From Caldimonas caldifontis (GTDB lineage: Bacteria; Pseudomonadota; Gammaproteobacteria; Burkholderiales; Burkholderiaceae_C), in NCBI RefSeq assembly GCF_002930615.1, contig NZ_PSNX01000015.1, positions 172,509 through 236,508 on the forward strand: a stretch of DNA of 64,000 nt. Reading direction: 5' to 3'. The position numbers and the translations under genes were made by a program. The notes below the pieces were generated by a model. That model searched no databases. It was not told where the DNA came from and was given only the letters and a program-made list of their open reading frames with translations. Shown here one piece after another: positions 26,014 to 36,297 of this stretch (position 1 is its first letter; each line of letters begins with the position of its first letter).

Positions 26014-27927
26014 TCAGGGCTGCAGTCCGGCCACCGCGAGACTTTGCAGGAAGCGATCTGCCGACTGGAAGCCGATCACGCGCACACCTTCGAGTTCGCG
26101 ACCCCGCGCATCGAAGAAGACGATGCCCGGTGGGCCGAAAAGTCGGAAGCGGCGCAGCAGGGCCCGGTCCTCGGGGCTGTTGCGGGTCACGTCGGCCTGC
26201 AGTAGCAAGGCGCCGGACAAGGCGGCCTGCACGCGCGGGTCGCTGAAGGTGAAAGCCTCCATTTCCTTGCACGACACACACCAGTCGGCATAGAAGTCGA
26301 GCATCACCGGGCGCCCCGCCGTGGCCACGACGCGCTCCAGTTCGGCCACGCTGCCCACCCGTTGGAAATGCACCCCCGTGGCCGCCTGAACGCTGCCGGT
26401 CGTGGCCAGGTGACGCAACGGCTGCCAGGGGTCACGCCCACCCGACGCCGCCCCCACCAGTTGCAGCACGCCCAGCACGGCCAGGACCACCCCCACGCCC
26501 TTGAAGAATTTCGCCCAGCCGCGAGCGCCGGTGTGCAAGGTGTCGAAGACCCTCAGGTAGACGGCACTGACGAGCAGCAAGGCGCCCCACAGCAGCATGC
26601 TCACCGCACCGGGCAGCACCGACTGCAGCATCCACAGGGCCACCGCCACCAGCAGCACGCCAAAGAAGTGCTTGATGTGCTCCATCCAGGCGCCGGAACG
26701 CGGCAGCCAGTGGCCGGCCGAGGCGCCCAGCAACAGCAGCGGCACGCTCATGCCCGCGGCCAGCGCAAAGAGCGCCAGGCCGCCCAGCAGCATGTCCCGG
26801 CTCTGGCTGATGTAGACCAGCGCCCCCGCCAGCGGCGCCGCCACACAGGGGCTGACGATGAGCGCCGAGATTCCGCCCATCAGGAACACGCCCCACAGGC
26901 GACCGCCACGCGTGCGTCCGCTGGCCTGGGTGAGCCGCTCGCGCCAGGCGCGCGGCAGCTGGAGCTCATAGAACCCGAACATCGACAGGGCCAGCAGCAC
27001 CAGCATCGCGGCAAACACGCTCAGCACCCAGGGCTGCTGCAGCGCCGCAGCCAGACCCTCCCCCGCCCAGCCCGCCGCCAGTCCCAGGGCCGTGTAGACC
27101 AGCGCCATGCCCAGGGAATAGCTGGCGGCCAGCGCCAGGCCCCGGCCTCTCGTGACCGGCTGCCCCTGCGCATCGGCCTGCCCCACGATCAGCGACGACA
27201 GGATGGGCAGCATCGGCAGCACGCAGGGCGTGAGCGACAGCAGCACGCCCGCCGCGAAGAAGACCGCCATCACCGGCAGCCAGCGGCCGGAGGCCAGCAC
27301 CGCGTCGATGCGCGAGGCCTCCACGGGCGAAGCCGTGTTGACGAGGCGTTCGCTGTCGGCAGGCATCGCCGTCGTGGACGCCGCAGGCCCGCCACGTGAG
27401 CCCCACAGCGCGCCCAAGCCTTGAGAAAAGACGCTGCCCACCCCACCCCCGACCTGGCGATCATCGACACGCAGCAATTGCACCCCATCCTGCGCCGCGC
27501 CGAAGGCCCGCAAGGCAACCTCGTGCTCGTGCTCCATCGGCGGATAGCACAGCCCCTGGTCGGCGCAGCCCTGGCTGCGCACCACCAGGCGGAAGCCTTC
27601 GGGGGGCGCCGACTGCACCGGCAGGCGGATCAGCAAGGTGCCGCGGTGCGTCTCGACGTCCTTCTCGAAGGTCTTGTCGTACTTGACCTCCCCGGCGGGA
27701 ACGTCCGCGTCTCCCAGCGTGGCCGACGGCGCCGTGAAGGCGAACTGTTCGCGGTACATGTAGTAGCCGTCCGCGATGTCGAAGCGCAGTTCAAGCACCC
27801 GCTCGTCCACCACGCGCACGCTGTGGCGAAAGGCCTCCTCCGGGTCGAGGAAGTCCTGGCTGGCCGCAGCCATCGATGCCACGCCTGCGAGCAGCACCAC
27901 GGCCATCCATTGCATCAGGCGCCTCAC
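26014..27927 (-). CDS. dsbD: Thiol:disulfide interchange protein DsbD
   Basis: Carries electrons from cytoplasmic thioredoxin to periplasmic DsbC and cytochrome-c maturation proteins. The 637-aa protein has a signal peptide (1–22), the periplasmic alpha domain with Cys121 and Cys127 (GCADQGLCYPP), a central eight-helix beta domain with LTPCVLPMLPILSSL and IVSPCVAAPLAGALV as its redox cysteines, and a C-terminal thioredoxin-like gamma domain with WCVSC (Cys550/Cys553). All six cysteines are present. Its start overlaps the cutA stop by four bases, so it is the last gene of nodI–nodJ–cutA–dsbD. Confidence 0.95.
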   Translation of the reverse strand: MRRLMQWMAVVLLAGVASMAAASQDFLDPEEAFRHSVRVVDERVLELRFDIADGYYMYREQFAFTAPSATLGDADVPAGEVKYDKTFEKDVETHRGTLLIRLPVQSAPPEGFRLVVRSQGCADQGLCYPPMEHEHEVALRAFGAAQDGVQLLRVDDRQVGGGVGSVFSQGLGALWGSRGGPAASTTAMPADSERLVNTASPVEASRIDAVLASGRWLPVMAVFFAAGVLLSLTPCVLPMLPILSSLIVGQADAQGQPVTRGRGLALAASYSLGMALVYTALGLAAGWAGEGLAAALQQPWVLSVFAAMLVLLALSMFGFYELQLPRAWRERLTQASGRTRGGRLWGVFLMGGISALIVSPCVAAPLAGALVYISQSRDMLLGGLALFALAAGMSVPLLLLGASAGHWLPRSGAWMEHIKHFFGVLLVAVALWMLQSVLPGAVSMLLWGALLLVSAVYLRVFDTLHTGARGWAKFFKGVGVVLAVLGVLQLVGAASGGRDPWQPLRHLATTGSVQAATGVHFQRVGSVAELERVVATAGRPVMLDFYADWCVSCKEMEAFTFSDPRVQAALSGALLLQADVTRNSPEDRALLRRFRLFGPPGIVFFDARGRELEGVRVIGFQSADRFLQSLAVAGLQP

Positions 27928-28259
27928 GGGCGGTCCTCCCTCACGTTGGAACGCACCCAGGCCAGGTACGGCGCATGCCCGTCACGCACGTCGCACGCGA
28001 TCAGCTCCGGCAGCTCGTAGGGGTGCAGTGCGGGCAGGCGCTCCAGCAGCCTGGGCCACGCAGACCTTGTGGTCTTGATCACCATCACGCACTCCCGCGT
28101 GTCCTCCACCCGACCTTGCCAACGATAGATCGAGCGGGCCGAGGGCAGCAGGTTGACGCAGGCGACCAACCCCTCGTCCACCAGCTGGCGCGCGATGTGC
28201 CGGGCCGCGTCCTCGTCGGGCGCGGTGCTCAGGGCCAGCATCACCTCCGGCTCGTTCAT
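27924..28259 (-). CDS. cutA: Divalent-cation tolerance protein CutA
   Basis: A 111-aa trimeric ferredoxin-like protein. Key segments are LALSTAPDEDAARHIARQLV, VACVNLLPSARSIYRW, VMVIKTTRSAWP and HPYELPELIACDV. It is linked in E. coli to copper tolerance and to DsbD, whose gene it also precedes there. The start at 28259 is the Met directly before the conserved strand; the frame is open further but not conserved. It lies 16 bp after the ABC permease and overlaps dsbD by ATGA. Confidence 0.93.
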   Translation of the reverse strand: MNEPEVMLALSTAPDEDAARHIARQLVDEGLVACVNLLPSARSIYRWQGRVEDTRECVMVIKTTRSAWPRLLERLPALHPYELPELIACDVRDGHAPYLAWVRSNVREDRP

Positions 28260-28275
28260 GCCTTCGTCCTCCCGA

Positions 28276-29064
28276 TCAGGATCTGAAGAAGCGGCGACGC
28301 GTGAGCGCCAGGGCCACATAGTAGCCGCCCACTGCATACAGGCTCAGCACCAGCAGGGGCCGCAGCCACTCCACCGGCCACTGCCCCACCACCAGCGGGC
28401 GCACGATCTCCACCGCCGCGGTCAGCGGCAGGGCCTGGGCCACCAGGCGCAGCGCATCGGGCAGCTGCTCCAGTGGAAAGTAGACGCCCGACAGAAAGGT
28501 CATCGGGGTCAGCACCAAGGTGAAGTAGTAGGTGAAGAAGTCGTAGTTGCGCGCCAGGGCATTGAACACCAGCGCCACCGAGGCGAAGGTCACCCCCACC
28601 ACGAACAGCAGCGGGAGGGCCAGCAGCAGCGTGGGCTGGCGACTGATGCCCAGCACGATGAGCACCCCCACGATGGCCACCGCCGAAAACAGCGCCTTGA
28701 GTGCCGCCCAGAGCATCTCGGCAAAGAGGATGTCGTCCAGCGACACCGGGGCGTTCATGATGCCGTCCCAGGTCTTCTGCACATGCATGCGTGAGAAGGC
28801 CGAGTACAGCGATTCGAACGACGCCGCATACATCGTGCTCATGCAGATGCTGCCCGACGCGAGGAAGACGATGTAGGGCAGGCCCTGCACCTCCCCCACC
28901 AGGGAGCCCAGGCCGTAGCCAAAGGCGACGAGCACGATCAGCGGTTCGGCGATGTTGCCCAGCAGGCTGGGCAAGGCCAGTTTGCGCCACACCAGCAGGT
29001 TGCGCTGAACCACCGGCCAGACCCGTCGGCTCAGTTGGGGCGGTGCGTAGAAGGACACGGTCAT
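28276..29064 (-). CDS. ABC-2 type transporter permease, NodJ-like
   Basis: A 262-aa membrane protein with six hydrophobic segments. It shows family segments RNLLVWRKLALPSLLGNIAEPLIVLVAFGYGLG, PYIVFLASGSICMSTMYAASFE, TWDGIMNAPVSL and LTPMTFLSGVYFPLEQLP. It would pair with the ATPase 16 bp upstream. In rhizobia NodIJ exports Nod factors; in other betaproteobacteria the pair is common and the substrate is unknown. Confidence 0.88.
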   Translation of the reverse strand: MTVSFYAPPQLSRRVWPVVQRNLLVWRKLALPSLLGNIAEPLIVLVAFGYGLGSLVGEVQGLPYIVFLASGSICMSTMYAASFESLYSAFSRMHVQKTWDGIMNAPVSLDDILFAEMLWAALKALFSAVAIVGVLIVLGISRQPTLLLALPLLFVVGVTFASVALVFNALARNYDFFTYYFTLVLTPMTFLSGVYFPLEQLPDALRLVAQALPLTAAVEIVRPLVVGQWPVEWLRPLLVLSLYAVGGYYVALALTRRRFFRS

Positions 29065-29080
29065 GGTGGTTCAAACGGTG

Positions 29081-30004
29081 TCAGGCGTCGTCGCGGATCT
29101 GCCGCCCCGTCAGCTTGAGGAATAGGTCTTCGAGATTGGCCGGCCGATGCAGGTGACGCACACCGGGATGGCCCGCCAGCCGCTCCAGCGCGGGCTGCGG
29201 ATGGTTCACGTAGAGGAAGATCGTCTCGCCGCTGCGTTCCATGCGCTCGCACAGCCCGGCCAGCGACTGCGCCGCTGGCTCGGCCCCCTCCCCGTACAGC
29301 TCGATCACGTCGCGTTCCAGGTGCTCGGCGATCAACCCACGCGGCGTACCCTCCGCGATCTTGCGGCCATGGTCCAGCACGATGAGCCGGTCGCACAAGC
29401 GTTCGGCTTCATCCATGAAGTGGGTCGTCAGCAGGATGGACTTGCCCTGCTGCAGCAGCCGCTTCAGGCGCTCCCACATGAGATGGCGTGCCTGTGGGTC
29501 CAGGCCGGTGGTCGGCTCGTCCAGCAGCAGCAGGTCCGGGTCGTTCACCAATGCCCGCGCGAGACTCAGGCGCCGTCGCATGCCACCCGACAGCTCCGAC
29601 GGCTTGGCCTGCGCCTTCGACAACAGGGCCGCGAACTCCAGCAACTGGGGGGTGCGCTGCGCCATCACCGAACGCGGCACGCCGAAGTAGCGCGCGAACA
29701 CTGCCAGGTTCTCGGCGCAGGTGAAGTCCGGGTCCAGGCTGTCGAACTGGCTGACCACGCCCAGGCGTTGCTTGACCTCGCGCACCTGGCGAGGAACCTC
29801 GAAGCCGAAGGCGCGGATGCGGCCGGACTCGGGTGCCGCCAGACCCAGGCACAGGCGGATCGTCGTCGTCTTGCCGGCGCCGTTCGGGCCAATGACGCCC
29901 AGGCACTCGCCCGCATGGATCTCGAAACTCAGATCATCGACCACCGTGTGGCCGCCATAGCGCTTGACCAGGTGTTCGACGGAGAACAGGACATCGCGTG
30001 GCAT
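29081..30004 (-). CDS. ABC transporter ATP-binding protein, NodI-like
   Basis: A 307-aa ATPase. Walker A is [10 protein letters not shown] (about residue 39), the Q-loop VVSQFDSLD, the signature [15 protein letters not shown], Walker [13 protein letters not shown] and the switch [11 protein letters not shown]. The C-terminal part ([10 protein letters not shown]…) is characteristic of NodI-type drug/polysaccharide exporters. It starts the unit with the permease, cutA and dsbD. It begins about 70 bp after the alpha-operon terminator, so it needs its own promoter in that short gap. Confidence 0.9.
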   Translation of the reverse strand: MPRDVLFSVEHLVKRYGGHTVVDDLSFEIHAGECLGVIGPNGAGKTTTIRLCLGLAAPESGRIRAFGFEVPRQVREVKQRLGVVSQFDSLDPDFTCAENLAVFARYFGVPRSVMAQRTPQLLEFAALLSKAQAKPSELSGGMRRRLSLARALVNDPDLLLLDEPTTGLDPQARHLMWERLKRLLQQGKSILLTTHFMDEAERLCDRLIVLDHGRKIAEGTPRGLIAEHLERDVIELYGEGAEPAAQSLAGLCERMERSGETIFLYVNHPQPALERLAGHPGVRHLHRPANLEDLFLKLTGRQIRDDA

Positions 30005-30070
30005 AAGCCCTCAGTGTGCCAAAGAGCCCCGGTGTCTGCCCGGGCGGCAGGCCTTTGCCCGCCCACCCAA

Positions 30071-30098
30071 AAGACAAAGGCCGGCAGAAGCCGGCCTT
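30071..30098 (-). terminator. Intrinsic terminator of the ribosomal alpha operon
   Basis: On the minus strand AAGGCCGGC, loop TTCT, GCCGGCCTT is followed by TGTCTTTTGG. It lies about 40 bp after the rplQ stop and should end the long rRNA-protein transcript. Confidence 0.88.
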
Positions 30099-30136
30099 GC
30101 AGAGGGCACTGCCGCCTCAGGCAGCAGGCGCAGACG

Positions 30137-30538
30137 TCACTCCGCGGCGTCAGCCGAGGCCTCGGGCGCTTCCGTCGGCTCGGGACGGTCCACCAGTTCG
30201 ACGAAGGCCATGGGGGCGTTGTCGCCCACGCGGAAGCCCATCTTCAGGATACGGGTGTAGCCGCCCGGACGGGTCTTGTAGCGCTCGCCCAGCACGTTGA
30301 AGAGCTTGACTACGTTGTCGCGGTTGCGCAGGCGATCGAAGGCCAGGCGCTTGTTGGCGAGCGTGGGTTCCTTGCCCAGGGTGATCAGCGGCTCGACGAT
30401 GCGGCGCAGTTCCTTGGCCTTGGGCACGGTGGTCTTGATGGCCTCGTGCTCGATGAGCGAGTTGGCCATGTTGCGCAGCATCGCGAGACGGTGCTCGGAG
30501 GTGCGGTTGAGTTTGCGAAGTCCGTGACGATGACGCAT
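30137..30538 (-). CDS. rplQ: 50S ribosomal protein L17
   Basis: A 133-aa large-subunit protein near the exit tunnel. It opens [21 protein letters not shown] and keeps [21 protein letters not shown] and [20 protein letters not shown]. The acidic tail ([14 protein letters not shown]) is longer than in E. coli (127 aa). It is the last gene of the alpha operon, 67 bp after rpoA. Confidence 0.97.
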   Translation of the reverse strand: MRHRHGLRKLNRTSEHRLAMLRNMANSLIEHEAIKTTVPKAKELRRIVEPLITLGKEPTLANKRLAFDRLRNRDNVVKLFNVLGERYKTRPGGYTRILKMGFRVGDNAPMAFVELVDRPEPTEAPEASADAAE

Positions 30539-30605
30539 GGTGCTTTCCTTTCCTTATCAAACTCCTGGCCGTATCAGGTACCAGGAGGTGCACTTGCAAG
30601 AGTGA

Positions 30606-31592
30606 TCAGCGCTTGTCCAGGCCGGAGGGCGGCCAGTTTTCCAGGCGAACGCCCAGCGTGAGGCCGCGCGAGGCCAGCACTTCCTTGATTTCGTTGAGCG
30701 ACTTGCGCCCCAGGTTGGGCGTCTTGAGCAGCTCGGTTTCCGTGCGCTGGATCAGGTCGCCGATGTAGTAGATGTTCTCGGCCTTCAGGCAGTTGGCCGA
30801 GCGCACCGTCAGTTCCAGCTCGTCCACCGGACGCAGCAGGATGGGATCGAAGCTCTGGCTGCGCGGCGCGGCCGGCTCGAAGCCCGGCAGGTCGCTGCCT
30901 TCCAGCTGGGCGAACACCGCCAGCTGCTCGACCAGGATCTTGGCCGACGCACGGATGGCCTCTTCGGGAGAGATCGCGCCATTGGTCTCGATCTCCATCA
31001 CGAGCTTGTCCAGGTCGGTGCGCTGCTCCACACGAGCGCTTTCGACCGTGTAGCTGACGCGCTTGACGGGCGAGAACGATGCGTCCAGCACGATGCGACC
31101 GATGGCCTTGGTGGGCTCGTCGCCGAAGCGGCGCAGCGTACCCGGCACGTAGCCGCGGCCCTTCTCCACCTTGATCTGCATGTCCAGCTTGCCGCCCTGG
31201 GCCAGGTGGGCAATGACGTGATCCGGGTTGATGATCTCCACGTCGTGCGGGGTCTGGATGTCGCCGGCCGTGACCGGGCCTTCGCCTTCCTTGCGCAGCA
31301 CCAGCGTGACCTCGTCACGGTTGTGCAGGCGGAACACCACACCCTTGAGGTTGAGCATGATGTGCACGACGTCTTCCTGCACGCCATCCACGGTGGAGTA
31401 CTCGTGCAGCACGCCCGCGATGGTCACTTCGGTCGGCGCGTAACCCACCATCGACGACAGCAGCACACGGCGCAGGGCGTTGCCCAGCGTGTGGCCGTAG
31501 CCGCGCTCGAAGGGCTCCAAGGTCACCTTGGCGCGATGACCGCCCAGCGGCTCGACGTTGATGGCCTTGGGTTTCAGCAGATTGGTTTGCAT
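30606..31592 (-). CDS. rpoA: RNA polymerase alpha subunit
   Basis: A 328-aa protein. The N-terminal assembly domain has [21 protein letters not shown], the C-terminal domain has the UP-element/activator-binding part with [19 protein letters not shown] and [19 protein letters not shown]. Length is normal (E. coli 329). It lies between rpsD (133-bp gap) and rplQ. Confidence 0.98.
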   Translation of the reverse strand: MQTNLLKPKAINVEPLGGHRAKVTLEPFERGYGHTLGNALRRVLLSSMVGYAPTEVTIAGVLHEYSTVDGVQEDVVHIMLNLKGVVFRLHNRDEVTLVLRKEGEGPVTAGDIQTPHDVEIINPDHVIAHLAQGGKLDMQIKVEKGRGYVPGTLRRFGDEPTKAIGRIVLDASFSPVKRVSYTVESARVEQRTDLDKLVMEIETNGAISPEEAIRASAKILVEQLAVFAQLEGSDLPGFEPAAPRSQSFDPILLRPVDELELTVRSANCLKAENIYYIGDLIQRTETELLKTPNLGRKSLNEIKEVLASRGLTLGVRLENWPPSGLDKR

Positions 31593-31725
31593 GAGGTCTT
31601 CCTGTCAATACCCTCGGCTCGTTACACCGATAAGGCTGATGGACCGCCCGGCGCCACGCACCGGGTCCTTGAAAAGGCGAACAGCCACCCGTGCGGCCCC
31701 TGGCCGCCACAGGCAGCTCTCAGAA

Positions 31726-32349
31726 TCAACGCGAGTACAGTTCAACGATCAGCGATTCGTTGATCTCGGCGCCGAATTCATCGCGGTCCGGCGTCTTCTT
31801 GAACACACCTTCCAGCTTGGCACCATCGACCTGGACCCAGGCCGGCAGACCGACGGACTCGGCCAGCTTGAAGGCATCCTGCACCCGCAGCTGCTTCTTG
31901 GCCTTCTCGGCCACGGCCACGACATCACCGGCCTTGACCAGGTAGGACGGGATGTTCACGCACTGGCCGTTCACCGTGATGCCCTTGTGCGACACCAGCT
32001 GACGGGCTTCCGCGCGCGTCGAGCCAAAGCCCATGCGGTACACAACGTTGTCCAGGCGCGACTCGAGCAGCACGAGCAGGTTCGAGCCCGTGTTGCCCTT
32101 GCGGCGCTCGGCTTCGGCGAAGTAACGGCGGAACTGGCGCTCCAGCACGCCGTACATGCGCTTGACCTTCTGCTTTTCACGCAGCTGCAGGCCGTAGTCG
32201 GACGTGCGCGAGCCGGAGGTGCGGCCATGCTGGCCGGGCTTGCTGTCGAACTTGGCCTTGTCCCCGATGGCGCGGCGGGCGCTCTTCAGGTAGAGGTCGG
32301 TGCCTTCACGGCGGGAGAGTTTGGCCTTGGGGCCGAGATAACGTGCCAC
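31726..32349 (-). CDS. rpsD: 30S ribosomal protein S4
   Basis: A 207-aa primary 16S-binding protein. It opens [19 protein letters not shown] and has the S4 RNA-binding domain ([34 protein letters not shown]). In E. coli S4 represses the alpha operon. It is separated from rpsK by 162 bp that hold a strong hairpin. Confidence 0.97.
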   Translation of the reverse strand: MARYLGPKAKLSRREGTDLYLKSARRAIGDKAKFDSKPGQHGRTSGSRTSDYGLQLREKQKVKRMYGVLERQFRRYFAEAERRKGNTGSNLLVLLESRLDNVVYRMGFGSTRAEARQLVSHKGITVNGQCVNIPSYLVKAGDVVAVAEKAKKQLRVQDAFKLAESVGLPAWVQVDGAKLEGVFKKTPDRDEFGAEINESLIVELYSR

Positions 32350-32457
32350 TTGAGTGCTTCCTCAAAAGTCTGACGCGGCGCCTGTGGGTGCTGCGCGAGT
32401 CCGGTGCGGTATTCGATGCTCTGTCGAGTGCGCCCGGACGGTGGGCTTCAACGAAAC

Positions 32458-32491
32458 CGCCGGCCAAGGTGTCTCTCAACACCTGCCGGCG
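32458..32491 (-). promoter_or_regulatory. Strong hairpin between rpsK and rpsD
   Basis: CGCCGGC…GCCGGCG and an inner AGGTGT…ACACCT stem with a six-base loop make a two-part hairpin just after the rpsK stop. The 162-bp gap is the longest inside the alpha operon. It could be an attenuator, a processing site or an S4 target; the last two are guesses. No T-tract follows, so full termination is unlikely. Confidence 0.45.
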
Positions 32492-32511
32492 AACCAAAAC
32501 AAAGTATTTTA

Positions 32512-32916
32512 TTAGATACGGCGACGCTTCTGCGGGCGGCAGCCGTTGTGGGGCACCGGCGTCACATCCGAGATGGAGTTGATGCGGATGCCCAGGGCGG
32601 CCAGCGCGCGCACGGAGGACTCGCGACCCGGGCCGGGGCCCTTGATCTCGACGTCCAGGTTCTTGATGCCCTGTTCCTGCGCGGCACGGCCAGCCATCTC
32701 GGCGGCCACCTGCGCGGCAAATGGGGTGGATTTGCGCGAACCCTTGAAGCCCTGACCACCGCTGGACGCCCAGGACAGCGCGTTGCCCTGGCGGTCGGTG
32801 ATGGTGATGATGGTGTTGTTGAACGACGCGTGCACGTGGGCAATGCCGTCCGCAATGTTCTTGCGGACCTTCTTGCTCACGCGGCGGGCAGCGGTGTTCG
32901 CAGGAGACTTAGCCAT
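32512..32916 (-). CDS. rpsK: 30S ribosomal protein S11
   Basis: A 134-aa platform protein of the 30S subunit. Typical segments are [28 protein letters not shown] split across residues 25–52 and the C-terminal [18 protein letters not shown]. It follows rpsM by 34 bp. Confidence 0.97.
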   Translation of the reverse strand: MAKSPANTAARRVSKKVRKNIADGIAHVHASFNNTIITITDRQGNALSWASSGGQGFKGSRKSTPFAAQVAAEMAGRAAQEQGIKNLDVEIKGPGPGRESSVRALAALGIRINSISDVTPVPHNGCRPQKRRRI

Positions 32917-32950
32917 GGAAACCTTCTTTCAATCAGCGTAGAGCGACGGC

Positions 32951-33316
32951 TTACTTCTTCAGTTGCACGCCCGACTTGCGCGGACCCTTGCGGGTACGGG
33001 CATTGGTACGGGTGCGCTGGCCGCGCATCGGCAGGCCGCGACGATGGCGGAAGCCGCGGTAGCAACCCAGGTCCATCAGGCGCTTGATGTTGATGGACAT
33101 CTCACGGCGCAGATCACCTTCGATGGTCAGGCGGCCCACTTCTTCCCGGATCTTCTCCAGGTCACCGTCGGTGAGATCCTTGATCTTCTTGTCGTAGGGA
33201 ATCGAGCAGGCGTCGCAGATCTTCTGCGCCGTCGTGCGGCCGATCCCGTAGATCGACGTCAGACCGATCTCGGTGTGCTTGTGGGGCGGAATGTTGATAC
33301 CAGCAATACGTGCCAT
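32951..33316 (-). CDS. rpsM: 30S ribosomal protein S13
   Basis: A 121-aa head protein that contacts tRNA and forms intersubunit bridges. It opens [19 protein letters not shown] and ends with the basic [19 protein letters not shown]. It is 43 bp after rpmJ and starts the classic alpha set. Confidence 0.97.
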   Translation of the reverse strand: MARIAGINIPPHKHTEIGLTSIYGIGRTTAQKICDACSIPYDKKIKDLTDGDLEKIREEVGRLTIEGDLRREMSINIKRLMDLGCYRGFRHRRGLPMRGQRTRTNARTRKGPRKSGVQLKK

Positions 33317-33359
33317 GTGCGTCCTCTAACTCGCGTTCATCCGGGGGCGGCAGCGCCGC

Positions 33360-33473
33360 TCAGCCCTGGCGCTGCTTGTGACGTGGGTCGGTGCAAATCA
33401 CGCGAACCACGCCATTGCGGCGGATGATCTTGCAATTGCGGCAGATCTTTTTGACGGATGCCGAAACTTTCAT
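33360..33473 (-). CDS. rpmJ: 50S ribosomal protein L36
   Basis: A 37-aa protein missed by simple length cut-offs. It reads [19 protein letters not shown] and continues through [11 protein letters not shown]. The zinc ligands Cys11, Cys14, Cys27 and His32 are all there, so it is the zinc-binding (C+) form. It lies between infA and rpsM in the usual order. Confidence 0.95.
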   Translation of the reverse strand: MKVSASVKKICRNCKIIRRNGVVRVICTDPRHKQRQG

Positions 33474-33499
33474 GGTCTTCTCCTTGACCTTCTAGTTGC

Positions 33500-33718
33500 T
33501 CACTTCGCTCGGAACACGATGCGAGCGCGACTCAAATCGTAAGGCGTCAGTTCAACGGTCACCTTGTCGCCAGGCAGGATGCGGATGTAGTGCATGCGCA
33601 TCTTGCCTGAAATGTGACCGAGCACCACATGCCCGTTTTCCAACTTCACGCGAAACGTTGCATTGGGCAAGTTCTCCAGGATCTCGCCCTGCATCTGGAT
33701 GACGTCGTCTTTCGCCAT
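33500..33718 (-). CDS. infA: Translation initiation factor IF-1, cluster copy
   Basis: A 72-aa IF-1 of standard length: [59 protein letters not shown] and RARIVFRAK. It differs clearly from the paralogue at 2425–2691, with about half the residues alike by eye and no tail. It lies 31 bp after secY and is expressed with the ribosomal genes, so it is likely the housekeeping copy. Confidence 0.95.
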   Translation of the reverse strand: MAKDDVIQMQGEILENLPNATFRVKLENGHVVLGHISGKMRMHYIRILPGDKVTVELTPYDLSRARIVFRAK

Positions 33719-33749
33719 GCGTGTCTTGCTCGTTTCGCCCCGGCCAAGC

Positions 33750-35060
33750 TCAGCTGGCCTTGAAATTCGCCTTCTTCAACAGGGACTCGTACTGTTGCGA
33801 CATCACGTACGACTGCACCTGGGCCCAGAAATCCATGGTCACGACCACGATGATCAGCAGCGAGGTCCCGCCGAAGTAGAACGGCACGTTGTACTTCAGG
33901 ATCAGGAACTCCGGCAGCAAACACACCGCGGTGATGTACAGGGCGCCCACCAGGGTCAGACGCGACAGGATCCGATCGATGTAGCGTGCCGTCTGGTCCC
34001 CAGGACGGATGCCCGGAATGAACGCACCGCTCTTCTTCAGGTTGTCTGCCGTCTCACGGCTGTTGAACACCAGGGCCGTGTAGAAGAAGCAGAAGAAGAT
34101 GATGGCGGCCGCATACAGCATCACATACACCGGCTGGCCGGGATGCAGCGCATCCGCGATGTTCTTCAGCCAGCGCAGGCTGTCACCGGTGCTGAACCAA
34201 CTCACCACGGTGGCGGGCAGCAGGATGATCGACGACGCAAAGATCGGCGGAATCACGCCGGCCATGTTCAGCTTGAGAGGCAGATGCGACGACTGGCCGC
34301 CATACACCTTGTTGCCAACCTGCCGTTTGGCGTAGTTCACCAGGATCTTGCGCTGGCCGCGCTCCACGAACACCACGAAGTAGGTCACCAGGCCCACGAC
34401 CACGATGATGGCCAGGGAGACGATGATGCTCATGGCGCCCGTACGCACCAGCTCGAAGAGCCCACCGATGGCGCTCGGCAGACCAGCCACGATCCCGGCG
34501 AAGATCAGGATCGAGATGCCGTTGCCCAGGCCCCGCTCGGTGATCTGCTCACCCAGCCACATCAGGAACATGGTCCCCGCCGTCAGGCTGATCATGGCGG
34601 TCATGCGGAAGCCGAAACCGGGGTTCAGGACCAGGCCAGGCGAGCTTTCCAGGGCGATCGCGATCGAAATCGACTGGAAGATGGCCAGACCCAGCGTGCC
34701 GTAACGTGTGTACTGCGTGATCTTGCGGCGGCCGGCCTCACCTTCCTTCTTCAACTGCTCGAGCGTCGGCACGACGTAGGTCATCAACTGCATGATGATC
34801 GACGCCGAGATGTAGGGCATGATGCCCAGCGCGAACACGGTGAAGCGGGACAGCGCACCGCCCGAGAACATGTTGAACAGGCTCAGGATGCCGCCTTGCT
34901 GGCCTTGGAAGAGCTCCTGCAACTGGTTGGGATCGATGCCCGGCACAGGGATGTGCGCCCCGATCCGGTACACGACCAGGGCCATCAACAGGAAGAACAG
35001 TCGGCGACGCAGATCGCCGAACTTCCCGGTCTTGGCCAACTGACTTGCGTTGCTTGCCAC
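33750..35060 (-). CDS. secY: Preprotein translocase subunit SecY
   Basis: The main channel of the Sec translocon, 436 aa with ten membrane helices. It starts at GTG 35060 ([20 protein letters not shown]); a longer frame has no family similarity before this. Landmarks are the plug region [27 protein letters not shown] and the C-terminal [10 protein letters not shown]. SecE is encoded at 63.2 kb. It lies 43 bp after rplO. Confidence 0.96.
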   Translation of the reverse strand: MASNASQLAKTGKFGDLRRRLFFLLMALVVYRIGAHIPVPGIDPNQLQELFQGQQGGILSLFNMFSGGALSRFTVFALGIMPYISASIIMQLMTYVVPTLEQLKKEGEAGRRKITQYTRYGTLGLAIFQSISIAIALESSPGLVLNPGFGFRMTAMISLTAGTMFLMWLGEQITERGLGNGISILIFAGIVAGLPSAIGGLFELVRTGAMSIIVSLAIIVVVGLVTYFVVFVERGQRKILVNYAKRQVGNKVYGGQSSHLPLKLNMAGVIPPIFASSIILLPATVVSWFSTGDSLRWLKNIADALHPGQPVYVMLYAAAIIFFCFFYTALVFNSRETADNLKKSGAFIPGIRPGDQTARYIDRILSRLTLVGALYITAVCLLPEFLILKYNVPFYFGGTSLLIIVVVTMDFWAQVQSYVMSQQYESLLKKANFKAS

Positions 35061-35103
35061 GGCGTGGATGTCCTCGTGAGCCTGTTGCTGCTGCCTGTAC
35101 GGC

Positions 35104-35538
35104 TTACTCGGCGACGGAGCCGCCAGCCGCCTCGATCGCCTTCTTGGCGCCGGCGGTGGCCGACACGCCCTTGAGCACAACCTTGCGGCTGAGTTCACCC
35201 GCGGCAATCACCTTGGCGTTGCGCACCAGTTCGCCGACCAGACCGGCCTGCTTCAGCGTGAGCAGGTCGATCTCGGCCGATTCCAGGCGCTGCAGGTCAC
35301 CCAGGCGGACCTCGGCGTTGAACTTCAGGCTTTGCGACTTGAAGCCGCGCTTGGGCAGGCGGCGCTGTAGCGGCATCTGACCGCCTTCGAAGCCCACCTT
35401 GTGGTAACCACCGGCACGCGACTTCTGGCCCTTATGACCACGACCGGCGGTCTTGCCCAGGCCCGAACCGATGCCCCGGCCCACGCGGCGCTTGGCGTGC
35501 TTCGCACCTGCCGCCGGCTTGATGGAGTTGAGTTGCAT
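35104..35538 (-). CDS. rplO: 50S ribosomal protein L15
   Basis: A 144-aa 23S-binding protein. It opens [20 protein letters not shown] and has the glycine/basic extension ([19 protein letters not shown]) that reaches into the 50S core, plus [18 protein letters not shown]. It is eight bases after rpmD. Confidence 0.97.
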   Translation of the reverse strand: MQLNSIKPAAGAKHAKRRVGRGIGSGLGKTAGRGHKGQKSRAGGYHKVGFEGGQMPLQRRLPKRGFKSQSLKFNAEVRLGDLQRLESAEIDLLTLKQAGLVGELVRNAKVIAAGELSRKVVLKGVSATAGAKKAIEAAGGSVAE

Positions 35539-35546
35539 GATCGTCC

Positions 35547-35738
35547 TCAGCCTGCCTGAACCACCTGAACCAGGTAGCTCACCTTGTTGATCATTCCGCG
35601 CACAGCGGGCGTGTCTTCGAGCACCGATTCGCTGTTGAGCTTGCGCAGGCCCAGACCGCGCACGGTGGCACGGTGGTCGGCGCGGGTGCCGATGACACTG
35701 CGAACCAGCTTGACTTTCAGGGTCTTCTTTTCAGCCAT
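35547..35738 (-). CDS. rpmD: 50S ribosomal protein L30
   Basis: A 63-aa protein: [20 protein letters not shown], then [20 protein letters not shown] and [12 protein letters not shown]. The short product fixes the start at 35738; the frame is open to 35786 without similarity. Confidence 0.95.
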   Translation of the reverse strand: MAEKKTLKVKLVRSVIGTRADHRATVRGLGLRKLNSESVLEDTPAVRGMINKVSYLVQVVQAG

Positions 35739-35754
35739 GGTTTTCTCCCGGCTG

Positions 35755-36273
35755 TCAGTTGAAGAGCTCTTCAACCGACTTCCCACGCTTGGCCGCGATC
35801 TCGGCCGCCGTGGTGCTGTTCTTCAACGCGTCCAGCGTGGCGCGCACCATGTTGTAGGGGTTGGTCGACCCGTGGCTCTTGGCCACGATGTCGGTCACAC
35901 CCATCACCTCGAAGACCGCGCGCATCGGGCCACCGGCAATGATGCCGTCGCCAGGCTTGGCGGGTGCCATCAGCACCTTGGCCGCGCCGTGCTGGCCGGT
36001 CACGTTGTGATGCAGCGTGCCGTTCTTCAGGTTCACCTTGAACATGTTGCGGCGTGCGGCTTCCATGGCCTTCTGCACGGCCACCGGCACTTCGCGGGCC
36101 TTGCCCTTGCCCATGCCGATCCGGCCGTCGCCATCGCCGACCACGGTGAGGGCCGCAAAGCCGAGGATCCGGCCGCCCTTGACCACCTTGGTGACGCGGT
36201 TCACCGCGATCATCTTCTCGCGCAGACCGTCGTCGCGACCTTCGTCAGCCACTTTCGGTTGAAACTTTGCCAT
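35755..36273 (-). CDS. rpsE: 30S ribosomal protein S5
   Basis: A 172-aa protein important for decoding accuracy. It has the RNA-binding [20 protein letters not shown] and the S5 C-terminal domain with [19 protein letters not shown]. The loop where spectinomycin-resistance changes arise ([10 protein letters not shown]) looks wild type. Confidence 0.97.
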   Translation of the reverse strand: MAKFQPKVADEGRDDGLREKMIAVNRVTKVVKGGRILGFAALTVVGDGDGRIGMGKGKAREVPVAVQKAMEAARRNMFKVNLKNGTLHHNVTGQHGAAKVLMAPAKPGDGIIAGGPMRAVFEVMGVTDIVAKSHGSTNPYNMVRATLDALKNSTTAAEIAAKRGKSVEELFN

Positions 36274-36297
36274 TTCAGATTCCTTGAGGTCGTGCGC

